Assembly: GCA_003565295.1 (NCBI GenBank)
Contig: PXCO01000353.1
Coordinates: 1 to 51,098 of the forward strand
Length of the DNA: 51,098 nucleotides
DNA from: Cyclobacteriaceae bacterium
Lineage (GTDB): Bacteria; Bacteroidota; Bacteroidia; Cytophagales; Cyclobacteriaceae
Direction of reading: 5' to 3'
Within the stretch, counting starts at the first letter, position 1; every line of letters starts with the position of its first letter. Shown in pieces: positions 16,170 to 25,077 of this stretch. The notes under the pieces are model-generated. The model made no database searches, had not been told where the DNA came from, and saw nothing but the letters and a program-made list of their open reading frames with translations. The position numbers and the translations under genes were made by a program.

Positions 16170-19100
16170 TTAAAATCCTACATTAATTCCCAAAGAAAAT
16201 GTCCGTGCCTGCGGCGCTGTGTAAAAGTCATTTCCTTGAAACACATTCATGTTTTGTGTGGTGCTTCCTAGGTAGTCTGCATTCACCTCGGGATCCCAAC
16301 CCATGTAATTCGTAAAGGTGAGCAGGTTTTGGGCAAGGAAATACAATCTTACAGAGGAAAGTTTCATTCGTTCCACCACATTGGTAGGAATGGTATACCC
16401 TAAAGTTATGGTTCTAAGTCTTACATAACTCCCATCTGAGATATACCTACTTGAGGCGTTACATCCGTTACATGCACCAATTCTTGCTTGAGGGATGTCG
16501 GTAATATCACCGGGGTTTTGCCATCTCGCATATTGGTTCAGCGTTGAGTTGTCAAACCAGTCCGCATTGGCAGCATAAAAACCTCCACCACCTTCATAAA
16601 TATCATTGCCGAATACACCCTGAAACAAAAAAGCCAAGTCAAAATTCTTATAGGTAAGGGTATTATTGATACCAGCGATAAATGCAGGGTTAGGGTCTCC
16701 TACCACCATTCTTTCGGCCTCATTGTAATCGTTGGTGGTTTCTGTCATTTCTGCATTGCTGTAATACAAGGCATCCCCATTTGCAGGGTCCACACCTGCA
16801 TAATTGGGCCCATAGAAGACTCCTATGGATTCGCCCACAAAAATTCCATTCAAAAACCTGGAAGTAGTGGGTGGTATCGAGGTTTGTCCCTCAGCTAACT
16901 CCATTACCCTGTTGATGTTTCTGGCAAAATTAAAGCTTGTGTTCCAAGTGAAATTTTGACTGGCATAATTTGCTGAGTTCAATACTACCTCGACCCCGTA
17001 ATTTCTCATCCTTCCGATATTCTGTCGTTGAGACCTAAACCCTGTGGAACCGGGAACAGGAACCAGTAACAGTAAATCCCTGGTATCTTTATCATAATAG
17101 TCGATTTCACCTGTGATACGGTCATTGAATAAACCAAATTCCACCCCTATGTCCAATTGGGCAGTAGACTCCCAAGTCAAATTGGGATTGGGGATTTGGC
17201 TTGGGCTAAGTCCCGGAAGTAGGCCATATGAAACCGGACCGTATAGTCCCAGGTGGTCAAAATTTCCGATTTCGGCATTCCCGGTCAACCCGTAAGAAGC
17301 TCTAAGCTTTAGCAGGCTTAGGCCTTCCTTACCCCTCAAAAACCCTTCTTCAGAGGCAATCCAACCCACAGATGCAGCAGGGAAAAAACCGTATTTGTTG
17401 TTGTCACCAAATCTTGAGGACCCGTCATAGCGGGCACTGAAAGTGAAGAGGTATTTGTCGTCGTATTTGTAGTTGATCCTGGTAAAATAAGACAGGAATG
17501 TGTTGTAAGTAAGAGTGGACTCCCCATCTGTTATTTCGGCTGCTGAGGCTAAAGTCCTCAAATCGTCTAAGGGAAACTCCTGCCCATCTACTTGAGTGAA
17601 GTTTTCGTCATAACGCTGAAAAGCCATTCCCGCTACTGCCTCAAGTTGATGTTTTTCCTCAAAGGATTTGGTATAGGTGAAGTAATTATTGGTGTTATAA
17701 TTAAATAGTCTTAACCACCTTGAACTTCCAAATCCATTGGTGCCCTGTCCGGTGATGGTCCTGGAACCGAAGAACCTTTCATCATTTTGGTTGAGGATGT
17801 CAACCGCAAAGTCAGACCGGAATCGCAGATCATCGGTAATTTGGTATTCTCCATAAATGGAGGTAATGTTCCTGAAATTGGTGGTCAACCACTCTGCATT
17901 CTCTGAGTCAATCAGGTTGTTATAGTAGGTGGCAACAGGCCTGTCATAGAGCATCCCGTCCTGGTCCCGGATAGGGGTGATGGGTGCCAATGCCACCAAT
18001 TGGATGGGATTGTTGAACTGATTGTCTTCAGGTAGCCTAGTAGTTTTGGTCCTGGCCAGGCTGAAGTTGGCTCCAATATTGAATCGGTCAGAAACCTTAT
18101 GGTCTAGGTTCAGCCTACCGGAGATGCGCTCAAAATTATTGCGTATCATTATACCATCCTGCTTGTCATAGGCAGAGCTAAAATAAAAGCGTGTTTTTTC
18201 ATCCCCCCCGCTAGCGGAGAAGTTTACGTTGGTAACTCCTGCACCAGGGTTAAAAGCCTGCTCTTGCCAATCGGTATCAACGGTTCCATCCCTCCAATCG
18301 GTATGCCCACTGTGTCGGTCAAGCCGGTTTTCCACAAATTCCAACCAAGAATCAGGGTATTCTCCAGGATTGTTGATAGGGTCAATTCCATTGATAAGGT
18401 CAGCATTATAACCCGATTCCCGCATCATCTCCACATATTGTGACGCATTTAAAAACTCATTTCTTCGGGTGGGGCTACTCACCCCTCTTTGAATCCCAAC
18501 ATTGAACTTCGTCCTCCCCGCTGCACCGGATTTGGTAGTGATCAATACTACACCATTTGAAGCCCGGGCACCATAGATGGCGGCCGCAGATGCATCCTTT
18601 AGCACCTCAAAAGATTCAATGTCATTAAAATTTATGTCTGCAAGGGGATTGCTTTGCCCAATGCCTCTACCGGCATTCATGGGGATTCCGTCAATGACAT
18701 ATAGAGGATCATTACTTCCCGAAATAGAGGTGGTACCCCTCACTCTTATCTTCACACCTTCCCCAACTTTCCCGCTGGAGGACTCCACAAAAACTCCAGC
18801 CATCCTCCCCTGTATGGCTTCTTGAAATGTGGGCACAGGGATATTGGCAATCTCACTCCCCTTGAGTGAGGCCACATTACCTGTTAAATCACCTTTGGTA
18901 ACACTACCGTACCCTACCACCACTACCTCTCCCAAAGTTTTGGCGTCCGTTTGAAGGAGCACATCGATATTTTTCTTATCCCCTACCTCAATTTCTTGTG
19001 ACAAAAAACCAATGTAGGAAAATACCAAGGTCTCTGAACCGCTCACGTTGATACTGTAAGTGCCGTCTATATCGGTGATAGTGCCGCGACTAGTACCTTG

Positions 19101-19238
19101 TATTCGAACATTAACCCCCGGAAGCGGAAAATTGTCCTCAGCAGATAAGACTGTCCCGGATACATCTCTGGATTGTGCCATGGATTCCATTGAAATCAAA
19201 TACAATATAATCACAGCACTTAGTAGACATTTTTTCAT
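16170..19238 (-). CDS. SusC/RagA-family TonB-dependent outer-membrane transporter
   Basis: A 22-strand beta-barrel importer driven by TonB. Residues 1-21 are a signal peptide (ending ESMAQ). A carboxypeptidase D-like (CarboxypepD_reg) domain spans about 24-100. The TonB box region is TLGEVVVVGYG near 102, and the plug follows with the SusC signature VLKDASAAAIYGARASNGVV near 211. The remainder is barrel, ending ARTFSLGINVGF. At 1022 residues it is normal, without the STN signalling domain seen in the copy at 44637. It probably forms a complex with the downstream SusD-like protein. Confidence 0.96.
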   Translation of the reverse strand: MKKCLLSAVIILYLISMESMAQSRDVSGTVLSAEDNFPLPGVNVRIQGTSRGTITDIDGTYSINVSGSETLVFSYIGFLSQEIEVGDKKNIDVLLQTDAKTLGEVVVVGYGSVTKGDLTGNVASLKGSEIANIPVPTFQEAIQGRMAGVFVESSSGKVGEGVKIRVRGTTSISGSNDPLYVIDGIPMNAGRGIGQSNPLADINFNDIESFEVLKDASAAAIYGARASNGVVLITTKSGAAGRTKFNVGIQRGVSSPTRRNEFLNASQYVEMMRESGYNADLINGIDPINNPGEYPDSWLEFVENRLDRHSGHTDWRDGTVDTDWQEQAFNPGAGVTNVNFSASGGDEKTRFYFSSAYDKQDGIMIRNNFERISGRLNLDHKVSDRFNIGANFSLARTKTTRLPEDNQFNNPIQLVALAPITPIRDQDGMLYDRPVATYYNNLIDSENAEWLTTNFRNITSIYGEYQITDDLRFRSDFAVDILNQNDERFFGSRTITGQGTNGFGSSRWLRLFNYNTNNYFTYTKSFEEKHQLEAVAGMAFQRYDENFTQVDGQEFPLDDLRTLASAAEITDGESTLTYNTFLSYFTRINYKYDDKYLFTFSARYDGSSRFGDNNKYGFFPAASVGWIASEEGFLRGKEGLSLLKLRASYGLTGNAEIGNFDHLGLYGPVSYGLLPGLSPSQIPNPNLTWESTAQLDIGVEFGLFNDRITGEIDYYDKDTRDLLLLVPVPGSTGFRSQRQNIGRMRNYGVEVVLNSANYASQNFTWNTSFNFARNINRVMELAEGQTSIPPTTSRFLNGIFVGESIGVFYGPNYAGVDPANGDALYYSNAEMTETTNDYNEAERMVVGDPNPAFIAGINNTLTYKNFDLAFLFQGVFGNDIYEGGGGFYAANADWFDNSTLNQYARWQNPGDITDIPQARIGACNGCNASSRYISDGSYVRLRTITLGYTIPTNVVERMKLSSVRLYFLAQNLLTFTNYMGWDPEVNADYLGSTTQNMNVFQGNDFYTAPQARTFSLGINVGF

Positions 19239-19332
19239 ATGATATTTATTATTTGTGAAATTTTATATAAAAATCTTTAAATATTAAAACATTAAATATT
19301 CCTGTTTTTGGTAGAACATCGGTTGATTTTGG

Positions 19333-19370
19333 GTAAAGAGTTATAATTTCAACAATAAATGTAAAGAGTT
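19333..19370. repeat. Short direct repeat upstream of the first susC
   Basis: GTAAAGAGTT occurs at 19333-19342 and again at 19361-19370, 28 bp apart. Both lie between the predicted promoter (19417-19424, minus strand) and the SusC start, so they would be in the leader. A regulator or RNA site is possible, but chance in A/T-rich DNA is not excluded. Confidence 0.3.
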
Positions 19371-19416
19371 TCCCCAAACTATGGACAAAGCTTTAGAAAA
19401 AAAAAACTGTTTTTAC

Positions 19417-19424
19417 CAAATATA
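19417..19424 (-). promoter_or_regulatory. Candidate -7 element of the first susCD promoter
   Basis: The minus strand reads TATATTTG, an exact TAnnTTTG match. It would give a leader of about 170 nt. No good -33 element is seen. It lies in the 432-bp gap 19239-19670, which otherwise holds the direct repeat and the terminator at 19543 and no gene. Confidence 0.45.
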
Positions 19425-19542
19425 CTAAAATTAGGTGAAAATTTAAGATTGCTTATGGCAGAAACCCTATAAAATCGGATGAATCCCTCTAAATTTAAAC
19501 CTGTTTTAGACCGTAAAAATAAAAAACCTGAATATGTGACAT

Positions 19543-19573
19543 AAAAAAAGCTGCGTCCATAATAAACGCAACT
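19543..19573 (-). terminator. Terminator of the A-type Fe-S carrier gene
   Basis: On the minus strand AGTTGCGT pairs with ACGCAGCT around a 9-nt loop, with one mismatch, then a run of seven T follows. It lies about 100 nt after the stop codon at 19671 and separates this gene from the susCD promoter. Confidence 0.75.
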
Positions 19574-19670
19574 TATTTACTTACAGGTAAAATTTATGAT
19601 AATATCATGTATTTTTGTAACTATAAACTTTTATTTCTTTAGTTTTATGAATTTATTCATGATTAAAATA

Positions 19671-19997
19671 CTAAATGGAAAAACTTTCCCCACATCCACA
19701 AGTCCTACTGGCATTTGGGTTCACAAATTGGAAGCCTTTGCCATTTAGACCATCCGTAAACTCCAAGGTGGTTCCCGCCAAATAAAGCAGGCTCTTTCTG
19801 TCCACCACAATCTTCACTCCGTTGTCTTCGAAAACCTGATCGGTGTCAGTGAGATTAGCGTCAAACCCCAGGTCATACATCAGACCGGAGCATCCTCCCC
19901 CCTTTACAGAAACCCTGATGTTTTCCTCAGGAAGTCTTTTCTCTACTTCTTTGAGTTCCAATATACGCTCCTTGGCTTTTTCAGATACAATGATCAT
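19671..19997 (-). CDS. A-type iron-sulfur cluster carrier (IscA/SufA/ErpA family)
   Basis: Holds and passes Fe-S clusters to target proteins in the cytoplasm. The three conserved cysteines are present: the one in GGGCSGLMY (C36) and the pair in RTCGCGESF near the end (C99, C101). The 108-residue length is standard. A good ribosome binding site (AAAGGAG) precedes the ATG at 19997. It is a single gene with its own terminator; no suf or isc genes adjoin. The exact subgroup cannot be told by eye. Confidence 0.93.
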   Translation of the reverse strand: MIIVSEKAKERILELKEVEKRLPEENIRVSVKGGGCSGLMYDLGFDANLTDTDQVFEDNGVKIVVDRKSLLYLAGTTLEFTDGLNGKGFQFVNPNASRTCGCGESFSI

Positions 19998-20129
19998 AAT
20001 TTTTGACTCCTTTATTTTTAGCTAAACTTTTGTTTCAATGTGTTGCTTTGTTTGCATTTGCCTAACAATTCCAATTTATAAAAAATTCAGCAATATGAAA
20101 AGTTATTCAAAATTCAGCGCTATCGGCTA

Positions 20130-20159
20130 TTTGTTTCACCCCTCTAAACCTTAACTTTA
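20130..20159 (+). promoter_or_regulatory. Predicted promoter of the epimerase-thiL operon
   Basis: TTTG at 20130-20133, an 18-nt spacer, then TAACTTTA at 20152-20159, which fits the Bacteroidota pattern TTTG ... TAnnTTTG with only the last base different. The start site would be near 20165, about 20 nt before the ATG. Confidence 0.45.
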
Positions 20160-20183
20160 GGAATTAACCAAAGGGATCAAGTC

Positions 20184-20582
20184 ATGAAATTAGACCATAT
20201 TGGTATTGCTGTGGAAGATATTACCGAGTCAAATAAGCTATTTGCCAAGTTATTGGGTAAACAGCCTTTAAAAGAGGAGGATGTAATTTCCCAGCACGTA
20301 AAAGTCTCTTTTTTTGATGCTGGAGAATCAAAATTGGAGCTCTTACAGGCAACCGGATCAGAGAGTCCCATTGCTAAGTTTTTAATTAAAAATAAGCCCG
20401 GGGTGCATCATGTCGCTTTCAAGGTAACGGATATCCATGAAGCCGCGAAAGAAATGGAAGCAGAGGGATTTGAGGTGATCACAAAACCACCAAAGAAAGG
20501 TGCAGATAATAAATTGGTTGTATTTTTGCACCCCAAAACCACCAACGGGGTGTTGGTGGAGCTTTGTCAGGAAATCGAATGA
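20184..20582 (+). CDS. mce: Methylmalonyl-CoA epimerase
   Basis: Interconverts (S)- and (R)-methylmalonyl-CoA in the propionate pathway. It is a small vicinal-oxygen-chelate fold protein of 132 residues, the usual length. The metal site residues can be placed at H5 (KLDHIGIAV), H74 or H75 (GVHHVAFKV) and E128 (GVLVELCQ). LLQATGSESPIAKFL near residue 54 is also a family segment. The start is the only sensible ATG. Its last codon overlaps the thiL start as ATGA, so the two are coupled although their pathways are unrelated. Confidence 0.95.
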   Translation: MKLDHIGIAVEDITESNKLFAKLLGKQPLKEEDVISQHVKVSFFDAGESKLELLQATGSESPIAKFLIKNKPGVHHVAFKVTDIHEAAKEMEAEGFEVITKPPKKGADNKLVVFLHPKTTNGVLVELCQEIE

Positions 20583-21607
20583 ATATGAAAAGGACAGAAA
20601 TAGGTGAAATTGGCGAATTTGGTTTAATAGATAGGTTAAGTGAAGCCTTAAAAACAAAACAGCAAAGCACGATAAAGGGAATCGGGGACGATGCGGCTGT
20701 CATTGACTGCGGAAGCTCTTATATGGTGATCACCACCGATATGCTCTTAGAGGGAGTGCACTTTGATCTGGGCTATTGCCCCTTGAAACACCTTGGTTTT
20801 AAAGCCATCGCTGTAAATGTCAGCGATGTGGCTGCCATGAATGCTATCCCCAAACAGGTTACCGTGAGTATTGGACTATCCAATCGCTTTTCTGTGGAAG
20901 CAGTTCAGGAGTTGTATCAGGGGGTGGAGGCCGCTGCTAGCCATTACAATCTTGATGTGGTAGGTGGGGATACCACAACATCCCGCTCGGGCTTGATAAT
21001 CAGCGTAACCGCCATCGGTGAAGTACCCAAGAATCTGATTGCCTACAGATCAGGGGCAAAAAAAAATGACATCATTTGTGTGACCGGCGATTTGGGGGCT
21101 GCCATAGTGGGGTTGCAGGTATTAGAAAGGGACAAGCAAGTTTTTCTGTCCAACCCGAACATGCAGCCTGAATTGCAAAAATATGAATATGTGGTGGGTA
21201 GGCAATTAAAACCCGATGCCAGGATGGACATTATTCACGAACTCAGAGAATTAGAGGTTAGTCCAAGCAGTATGATAGATGTTTCTGACGGTCTTGCATC
21301 TGAACTGATGCATATCAGTAGATTATCCGATAAGGGGGTGACCATTTATGAGGATAAATTGCCCATAGACAAACAAACCTATGATACCGCCTTGGAATTC
21401 AACCTTGACCCCATCACATGTGTGCTTAACGGGGGGGAGGACTATGAATTGTTGTTTACCATCTCACAGGAGGATTTTCCCAAATTGGAAAAGCACCCTG
21501 ACATCCACTTTATCGGACACGTGACCGATGCAGACGAAGGGAAATTGCTGGTGACCAAAAGTGGAACTACCGCCAGGTTGAAAGCTCAGGGTTGGAAGCA
21601 TTTTTGA
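20579..21607 (+). CDS. thiL: Thiamine-monophosphate kinase
   Basis: Phosphorylates thiamine monophosphate to thiamine diphosphate, the active cofactor. Motifs of the PurM/ThiL ATP-grasp-like fold: GEIGEFGLIDRL at the start, GIGDDAAVID near residue 35, TDMLLEGVHFD near 53, GGDTTTSRSGLIISVTAIGE near 118, MIDVSDGLASEL near 232 and NGGEDYELLFTI near 280. A longer reading from a TTG at 20564 exists. The ATG at 20579, which overlaps the epimerase stop as ATGA, gives 342 residues and is preferred; an ATG two codons later is also possible. Confidence 0.94.
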   Translation: MNMKRTEIGEIGEFGLIDRLSEALKTKQQSTIKGIGDDAAVIDCGSSYMVITTDMLLEGVHFDLGYCPLKHLGFKAIAVNVSDVAAMNAIPKQVTVSIGLSNRFSVEAVQELYQGVEAAASHYNLDVVGGDTTTSRSGLIISVTAIGEVPKNLIAYRSGAKKNDIICVTGDLGAAIVGLQVLERDKQVFLSNPNMQPELQKYEYVVGRQLKPDARMDIIHELRELEVSPSSMIDVSDGLASELMHISRLSDKGVTIYEDKLPIDKQTYDTALEFNLDPITCVLNGGEDYELLFTISQEDFPKLEKHPDIHFIGHVTDADEGKLLVTKSGTTARLKAQGWKHF

Positions 21608-21998
21608 ACGGTTATTTTGGATAGGGGTTACTTTACCTGAAAAATGAAAGGACCTTGCTCATTAAGATGCTAAAACTAACATATGGTTGTTGGCACTGCT
21701 TAATTTGTCTTTAAAGGAAGAAAGCGACTTAGTTTTTCGTCCGGAAGTGTCAGAATTTGAGATTTGATCTGGCTCAGGTTTTTTGGGCGGAAGTCACATG
21801 ATGCAGTAGTGCCTTTTCGAAGGTTAGTGTTGGTTTTTAATTTACTGGCTCGAAAACCGCCAAATGTCAATGAAACTAAATAATGTGCATTCATAGGATA
21901 TGGATACCCTACAAGTAAAATTCAATGATTATTAAATTCAAAAGGAGATTATCCATAACGAATTATCGATTTTTGTAAATCATTTAACCAAGTTAAAA
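21608..21998. other. Intergenic stretch without a convincing gene
   Basis: No gene with family resemblance is seen in these 391 bases. A 64-codon minus-strand frame (21700-21894) is present but has no visible start signal or known motif. The stretch between GGCACTGCT (21692) and AGTAGTGCC (about 21803) has short inverted ends (GGCACT/AGTGCC) and an unusual, less A/T-rich composition, so it may be an interspersed repeat element. Bases after 21895 are A/T-rich and probably hold the promoter of the next gene. Confidence 0.35.
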
Positions 21999-22655
21999 AT
22001 GAATAAAGCGAGTTTTCTCTTGCTCTTCCTCATGCCTTTTTCCGCTTTGGCACAGTCTAGTGATTTAGGAAATTGGCTGATTTATTTTGGGGACAAGAAA
22101 ATTAATCAAAAATGGAATTGGCACCACGAGGTACAATTCAGGAATTTTAACCTATTAGGGGATGTGGACCAGTTGCTTTTAAGAACTGGTATCGGCTACA
22201 ATCTAACGGAAAACAATAATAATTTCCTCCTTGGATATGCTTTTATTTATAATGAACCTTACAGTGATGGCACCAAAAATAAGATGTATTTCAATGAACA
22301 CCGCATTTATCAACAATTTATGACCAGGCAGGTCTTTAGCAGAGTTTCCTTGCAACACCGGTATAGATTTGAGCAACGTTATTTCGAAGATGAAACTAAA
22401 TTAAGGCTACGTTACTTTTTGAGTATGAATGTGGCACTTAACCAACAGCAAATGACAGATAACACCCTTTACTTTTCGGCTTATAATGAGGTTTTTATGA
22501 ATACTAAACATGACCTATTCGACAGAAATAGGGTTTATGCGGGTTTTGGATATAGATTAAACCCCAAAATAAGGACAGAAGTGGGTGTACTAAATCAGCA
22601 CACTTCAAAGGTTTCACGAAGCCAATTGAATTTGATTAGTTTCATCAATTTTTAG
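21999..22655 (+). CDS. DUF2490 family predicted outer-membrane protein
   Basis: Residues 1-18 form a signal peptide (ending FSALAQ). The rest is a series of amphipathic strands rich in Tyr, Phe, Asn and Arg, such as VSLQHRYRFEQRYFED, as expected for a small outer-membrane beta-barrel. The NWLIYFGDKKINQKWNWHHEVQFRNF start and the terminal aromatic residue (SFINF) match DUF2490 proteins, which are common in Bacteroidota and of unknown function. It is 218 residues long and transcribed alone. Confidence 0.85.
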   Translation: MNKASFLLLFLMPFSALAQSSDLGNWLIYFGDKKINQKWNWHHEVQFRNFNLLGDVDQLLLRTGIGYNLTENNNNFLLGYAFIYNEPYSDGTKNKMYFNEHRIYQQFMTRQVFSRVSLQHRYRFEQRYFEDETKLRLRYFLSMNVALNQQQMTDNTLYFSAYNEVFMNTKHDLFDRNRVYAGFGYRLNPKIRTEVGVLNQHTSKVSRSQLNLISFINF

Positions 22656-22847
22656 GTCCGATTGCCACTATTAACCCTTGAACTCATCTATGAATTCTCC
22701 TCTTTCGCATTCCCCCAGGATTATGACCAGAGTATGTCCCCAATAATTTAGAGCTGAAATGGTGAAATCGGAAAGGGATTTGTTCATTATGAAGAAACAG
22801 CTCATAAATATTTACCAGGAGCTTCCAATGTCCTGCAATGATACTTT

Positions 22848-24059
22848 TCAAGACTGATCCTCTGTTTTCCAAAGGTTAGGTAGAAATTTATGATATAATA
22901 GATGTCTCCAGGTAGCCCAATCGTGCCCTCCATGTCCTCCCTCATAATACATATGATCAATTCCGTGTTTGTTTAAGGCCTCAACCAAGGCCTGCACTCT
23001 GTTTCCAAAAAAGCCTTCGGCTTCCTTTGTTCCTTGACCTATAAATAAATAATCCACCTTTTCGTTGACCATAGGGTCATTTAGGAAATCAGCCAGCGTT
23101 TTTCCAGGTTCCATGTCCCCGGCACTTAGGATTCCAAAATTCGCGAAAAGATCCAAGGACCGAAACCCAATGACCATGCTGTGTCTCCCCCCCATGGAAA
23201 GCCCGGAAATAGCCCTCCCATTAGGTGCATTAATCGTTTGGTAATGATTGTCAACTAAGGGGATAACATGGTTGCGTAGCTCTTCCTCAAAGACATCAAA
23301 GGTCAATTCCGTATGATTTGGGTGGTTTCGATGAATTACCTGGTTATTTGGAATGACAATTAGCATGGGTTCAGCTTTCCCCTCTGCCAGGAGGTTATCC
23401 ATAATGAAATTCACCCTACCATCATATATCCAATTGGAGGGCAACTCCCCACTGCCACCGGTAAGGTAAAGTACAGGATAGGAAAGGTTTGAGTTGTAAC
23501 CGGGAGGGGTATAAACATATAGTTCTCTTTCCCCTTGCGTGACATTGGAATGATAGACATGCCGGGTAACTGTTCCGTGGGGGACCTCTTTGGCGTCGTA
23601 ATACATGGGTTCCGCTCCATGAACTATCAATTGGCTATATGGCGGCATGGCGGTAAAAGCTGCATAAGTATTACTGGGATCGGTAATTTGCACCCCATCG
23701 ATGTGGAAATGATAGGCATACATGTCTGGTTCAAGTGGCCCTACTGTCAGGCTCCAAATCCCATCCTCCCCTTTGATAAAGGGCACTGGTTCATTCCCTC
23801 TCCTCAAGCCTGTTAATAATGCAACGCCCGCTAAATTCACCTCCATTGCCTTGGGTGCTTTTAGCCTGAAGGTCACTGTCCTATCGTCATGTACCTCTGG
23901 AGAGTTAAGTGGTGCACTGAAAGGAGTTAATCCCTCGTGGTTCTTTTGAGGGTTATGTTCAAGGTTGACGTTGGCTTGTTGACCAAAGAGCTGGTGTGAA
24001 CAAAACATTAGGATAAAGCTGAAAGTCAGCGAAATATGGATTAGGGATTTGGGGTTCAT
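22848..24059 (-). CDS. Secreted CE1-like esterase with N-terminal E-set domain
   Basis: A predicted exported serine esterase of the feruloyl/acetyl esterase (esterase D) type, which removes acyl groups from plant or algal polysaccharides. A signal peptide ends near LFGQ (about residue 26). An Ig-like E-set domain (about 50-135, TVTFRLKAPKAMEVNLAG) precedes the alpha/beta hydrolase domain. The nucleophile elbow is GLSMGG (Ser near 269) and the catalytic His lies in GGHGGHDWATW near the end. The 403-residue length is typical. A decayed fragment of a related gene lies just upstream. The substrate is not shown by the sequence. Confidence 0.88.
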   Translation of the reverse strand: MNPKSLIHISLTFSFILMFCSHQLFGQQANVNLEHNPQKNHEGLTPFSAPLNSPEVHDDRTVTFRLKAPKAMEVNLAGVALLTGLRRGNEPVPFIKGEDGIWSLTVGPLEPDMYAYHFHIDGVQITDPSNTYAAFTAMPPYSQLIVHGAEPMYYDAKEVPHGTVTRHVYHSNVTQGERELYVYTPPGYNSNLSYPVLYLTGGSGELPSNWIYDGRVNFIMDNLLAEGKAEPMLIVIPNNQVIHRNHPNHTELTFDVFEEELRNHVIPLVDNHYQTINAPNGRAISGLSMGGRHSMVIGFRSLDLFANFGILSAGDMEPGKTLADFLNDPMVNEKVDYLFIGQGTKEAEGFFGNRVQALVEALNKHGIDHMYYEGGHGGHDWATWRHLLYHKFLPNLWKTEDQS

Positions 24060-24111
24060 GTTGTTTGCTTTTTTGTTTTACTAAAGATCGGTAATTTATT
24101 TTAACCGGTGA

Positions 24112-24378
24112 GAAAATATCCGGGTTATTGGTCGTAATTAACTTTGTCTCAAACCCTCCCATGGATAAGCCGGCCATGGCCGTGTTTTTCTGGTCAGCTT
24201 TGGTTCTGAAATGGTTGGCTATGTAGGGTATTAATTCCTCAAGCAGCACGGTTTGAAAAGGAGTAATGTCGAAATCCCTTAGCCCCCCGAATTTGGTTTC
24301 GTTTGTCATTCCTTAAGTCATCACGATGAGGAAGGGGGGTATTTTTCCTTCCGCTATTAAATTATCGATTATAAGATA
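24112..24378 (-). pseudogene. Fragment of a second CE1-like esterase gene
   Basis: The minus strand encodes DNLIAEGKIPPFLIVMT, then an in-frame TAA (24315-24313), then GMTNETKFGG and onward to AMAGLSMGGFETKLITTNN, ending at PDIF. These segments align in order with the intact neighbour (for example MDNLLAEGKAEPMLIVIP and GLSMGGRHSM). The N-terminal domain, everything after the nucleophile elbow and the catalytic His are missing. A 116-codon frame from 24309 runs out of it into the next gene's signal region in another frame. It is a truncated duplicate with a nonsense mutation, most likely dead. Confidence 0.8.
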
Positions 24379-24503
24379 ATAGGTTATAGGTTTAATGATT
24401 GTCAACGCTAGGTATAATGAGGCTGCCTTCCAAACTAGGAAAATACCTCGAACATCATAAAAAACAGGTTTTAAATAAGCCTGAGGATGGGTTTTTGGGG
24501 AGC

Positions 24504-24529
24504 TTTCACAATTAATTTTAATTGTGAAA
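24504..24529. repeat. Perfect 26-bp palindrome
   Basis: TTTCACAATTAA (24504-24515) and TTAATTGTGAAA (24518-24529) are exact 12-bp inverted arms around two T. It lies in the gap 24379-24684, which shows no gene, 155 nt upstream of the small plus-strand gene. It is not followed by a T run, so an operator is more likely than a terminator. The arms carry TCACA/TGTGA in the order opposite to a Crp site. Confidence 0.6.
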
Positions 24530-24684
24530 AATTACAGTATCGACCTATGGCCAAAAAGACATAATGCAATATAAGGAATTTTAAGAAAAAACATTTCCGC
24601 ATATGTGATTTAGATCTCAAAAATTTCTGAAAATTGAAATTATCCCGAAACTAATTTTTGTTAATTTGAGGTAAAGATTATGCA

Positions 24685-25023
24685 ATGATAAACTACAACA
24701 ACAAAAGGTTTAAGCCGATTGTCAACACGGATAATGGAGAAACTTCCTCTGAAACGGTATTTGAATATAGCCAAAGTGGGAGGGTATTGACTGCCTCCTA
24801 CCATGGTGGCCCCATAGTTGAAGGCCATCTGATTGGAAAAGTATCCGATAAAGGAGAAATCACCATGCATTATCACCAAATCAATGAACAAGGTGAAATA
24901 AATGCCGGTATTTGCCATTCCCGACCAGAAATATTGGAAAGCGGTAAGATAAGATTGCATGAAAGCTGGCAATGGCTAACCGGTGACCGATCTAAAGGCC
25001 AATCGGTCATTGAGGAACTATAG
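24685..25023 (+). CDS. Conserved small protein, often labelled N-acetylglutamate synthase
   Basis: A 112-residue cytoplasmic protein of a family common in Bacteroidota. Its look is that of a small strand-rich barrel with paired aromatic and His residues: YNNKRFKPIVNTDNGE at the start, ASYHGGPIVEGHLIGKV near 38, ITMHYHQIN near 60, then HESWQWLTGDRS and SVIEEL at the end. Database entries for such proteins often carry the name N-acetylglutamate synthase, but no acetyltransferase motif is visible and the length is far too short, so the function is best called unknown. It is transcribed alone. Confidence 0.75.
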   Translation: MINYNNKRFKPIVNTDNGETSSETVFEYSQSGRVLTASYHGGPIVEGHLIGKVSDKGEITMHYHQINEQGEINAGICHSRPEILESGKIRLHESWQWLTGDRSKGQSVIEEL

Positions 25024-25077
25024 CCAAGTATTTATTCCCCATTGGCAAATCAATTAGGCAAGAGAGACCCATTTCTT

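Noticed and set aside
22684-22872. 62-codon minus-strand frame after the DUF2490 gene
   Set aside because: Overlaps the end of the esterase gene out of frame, and has no recognisable motif.
24685-25023. Naming the small protein N-acetylglutamate synthase
   Set aside because: Too short for that enzyme and without acetyltransferase motifs; the label looks like a propagated error.
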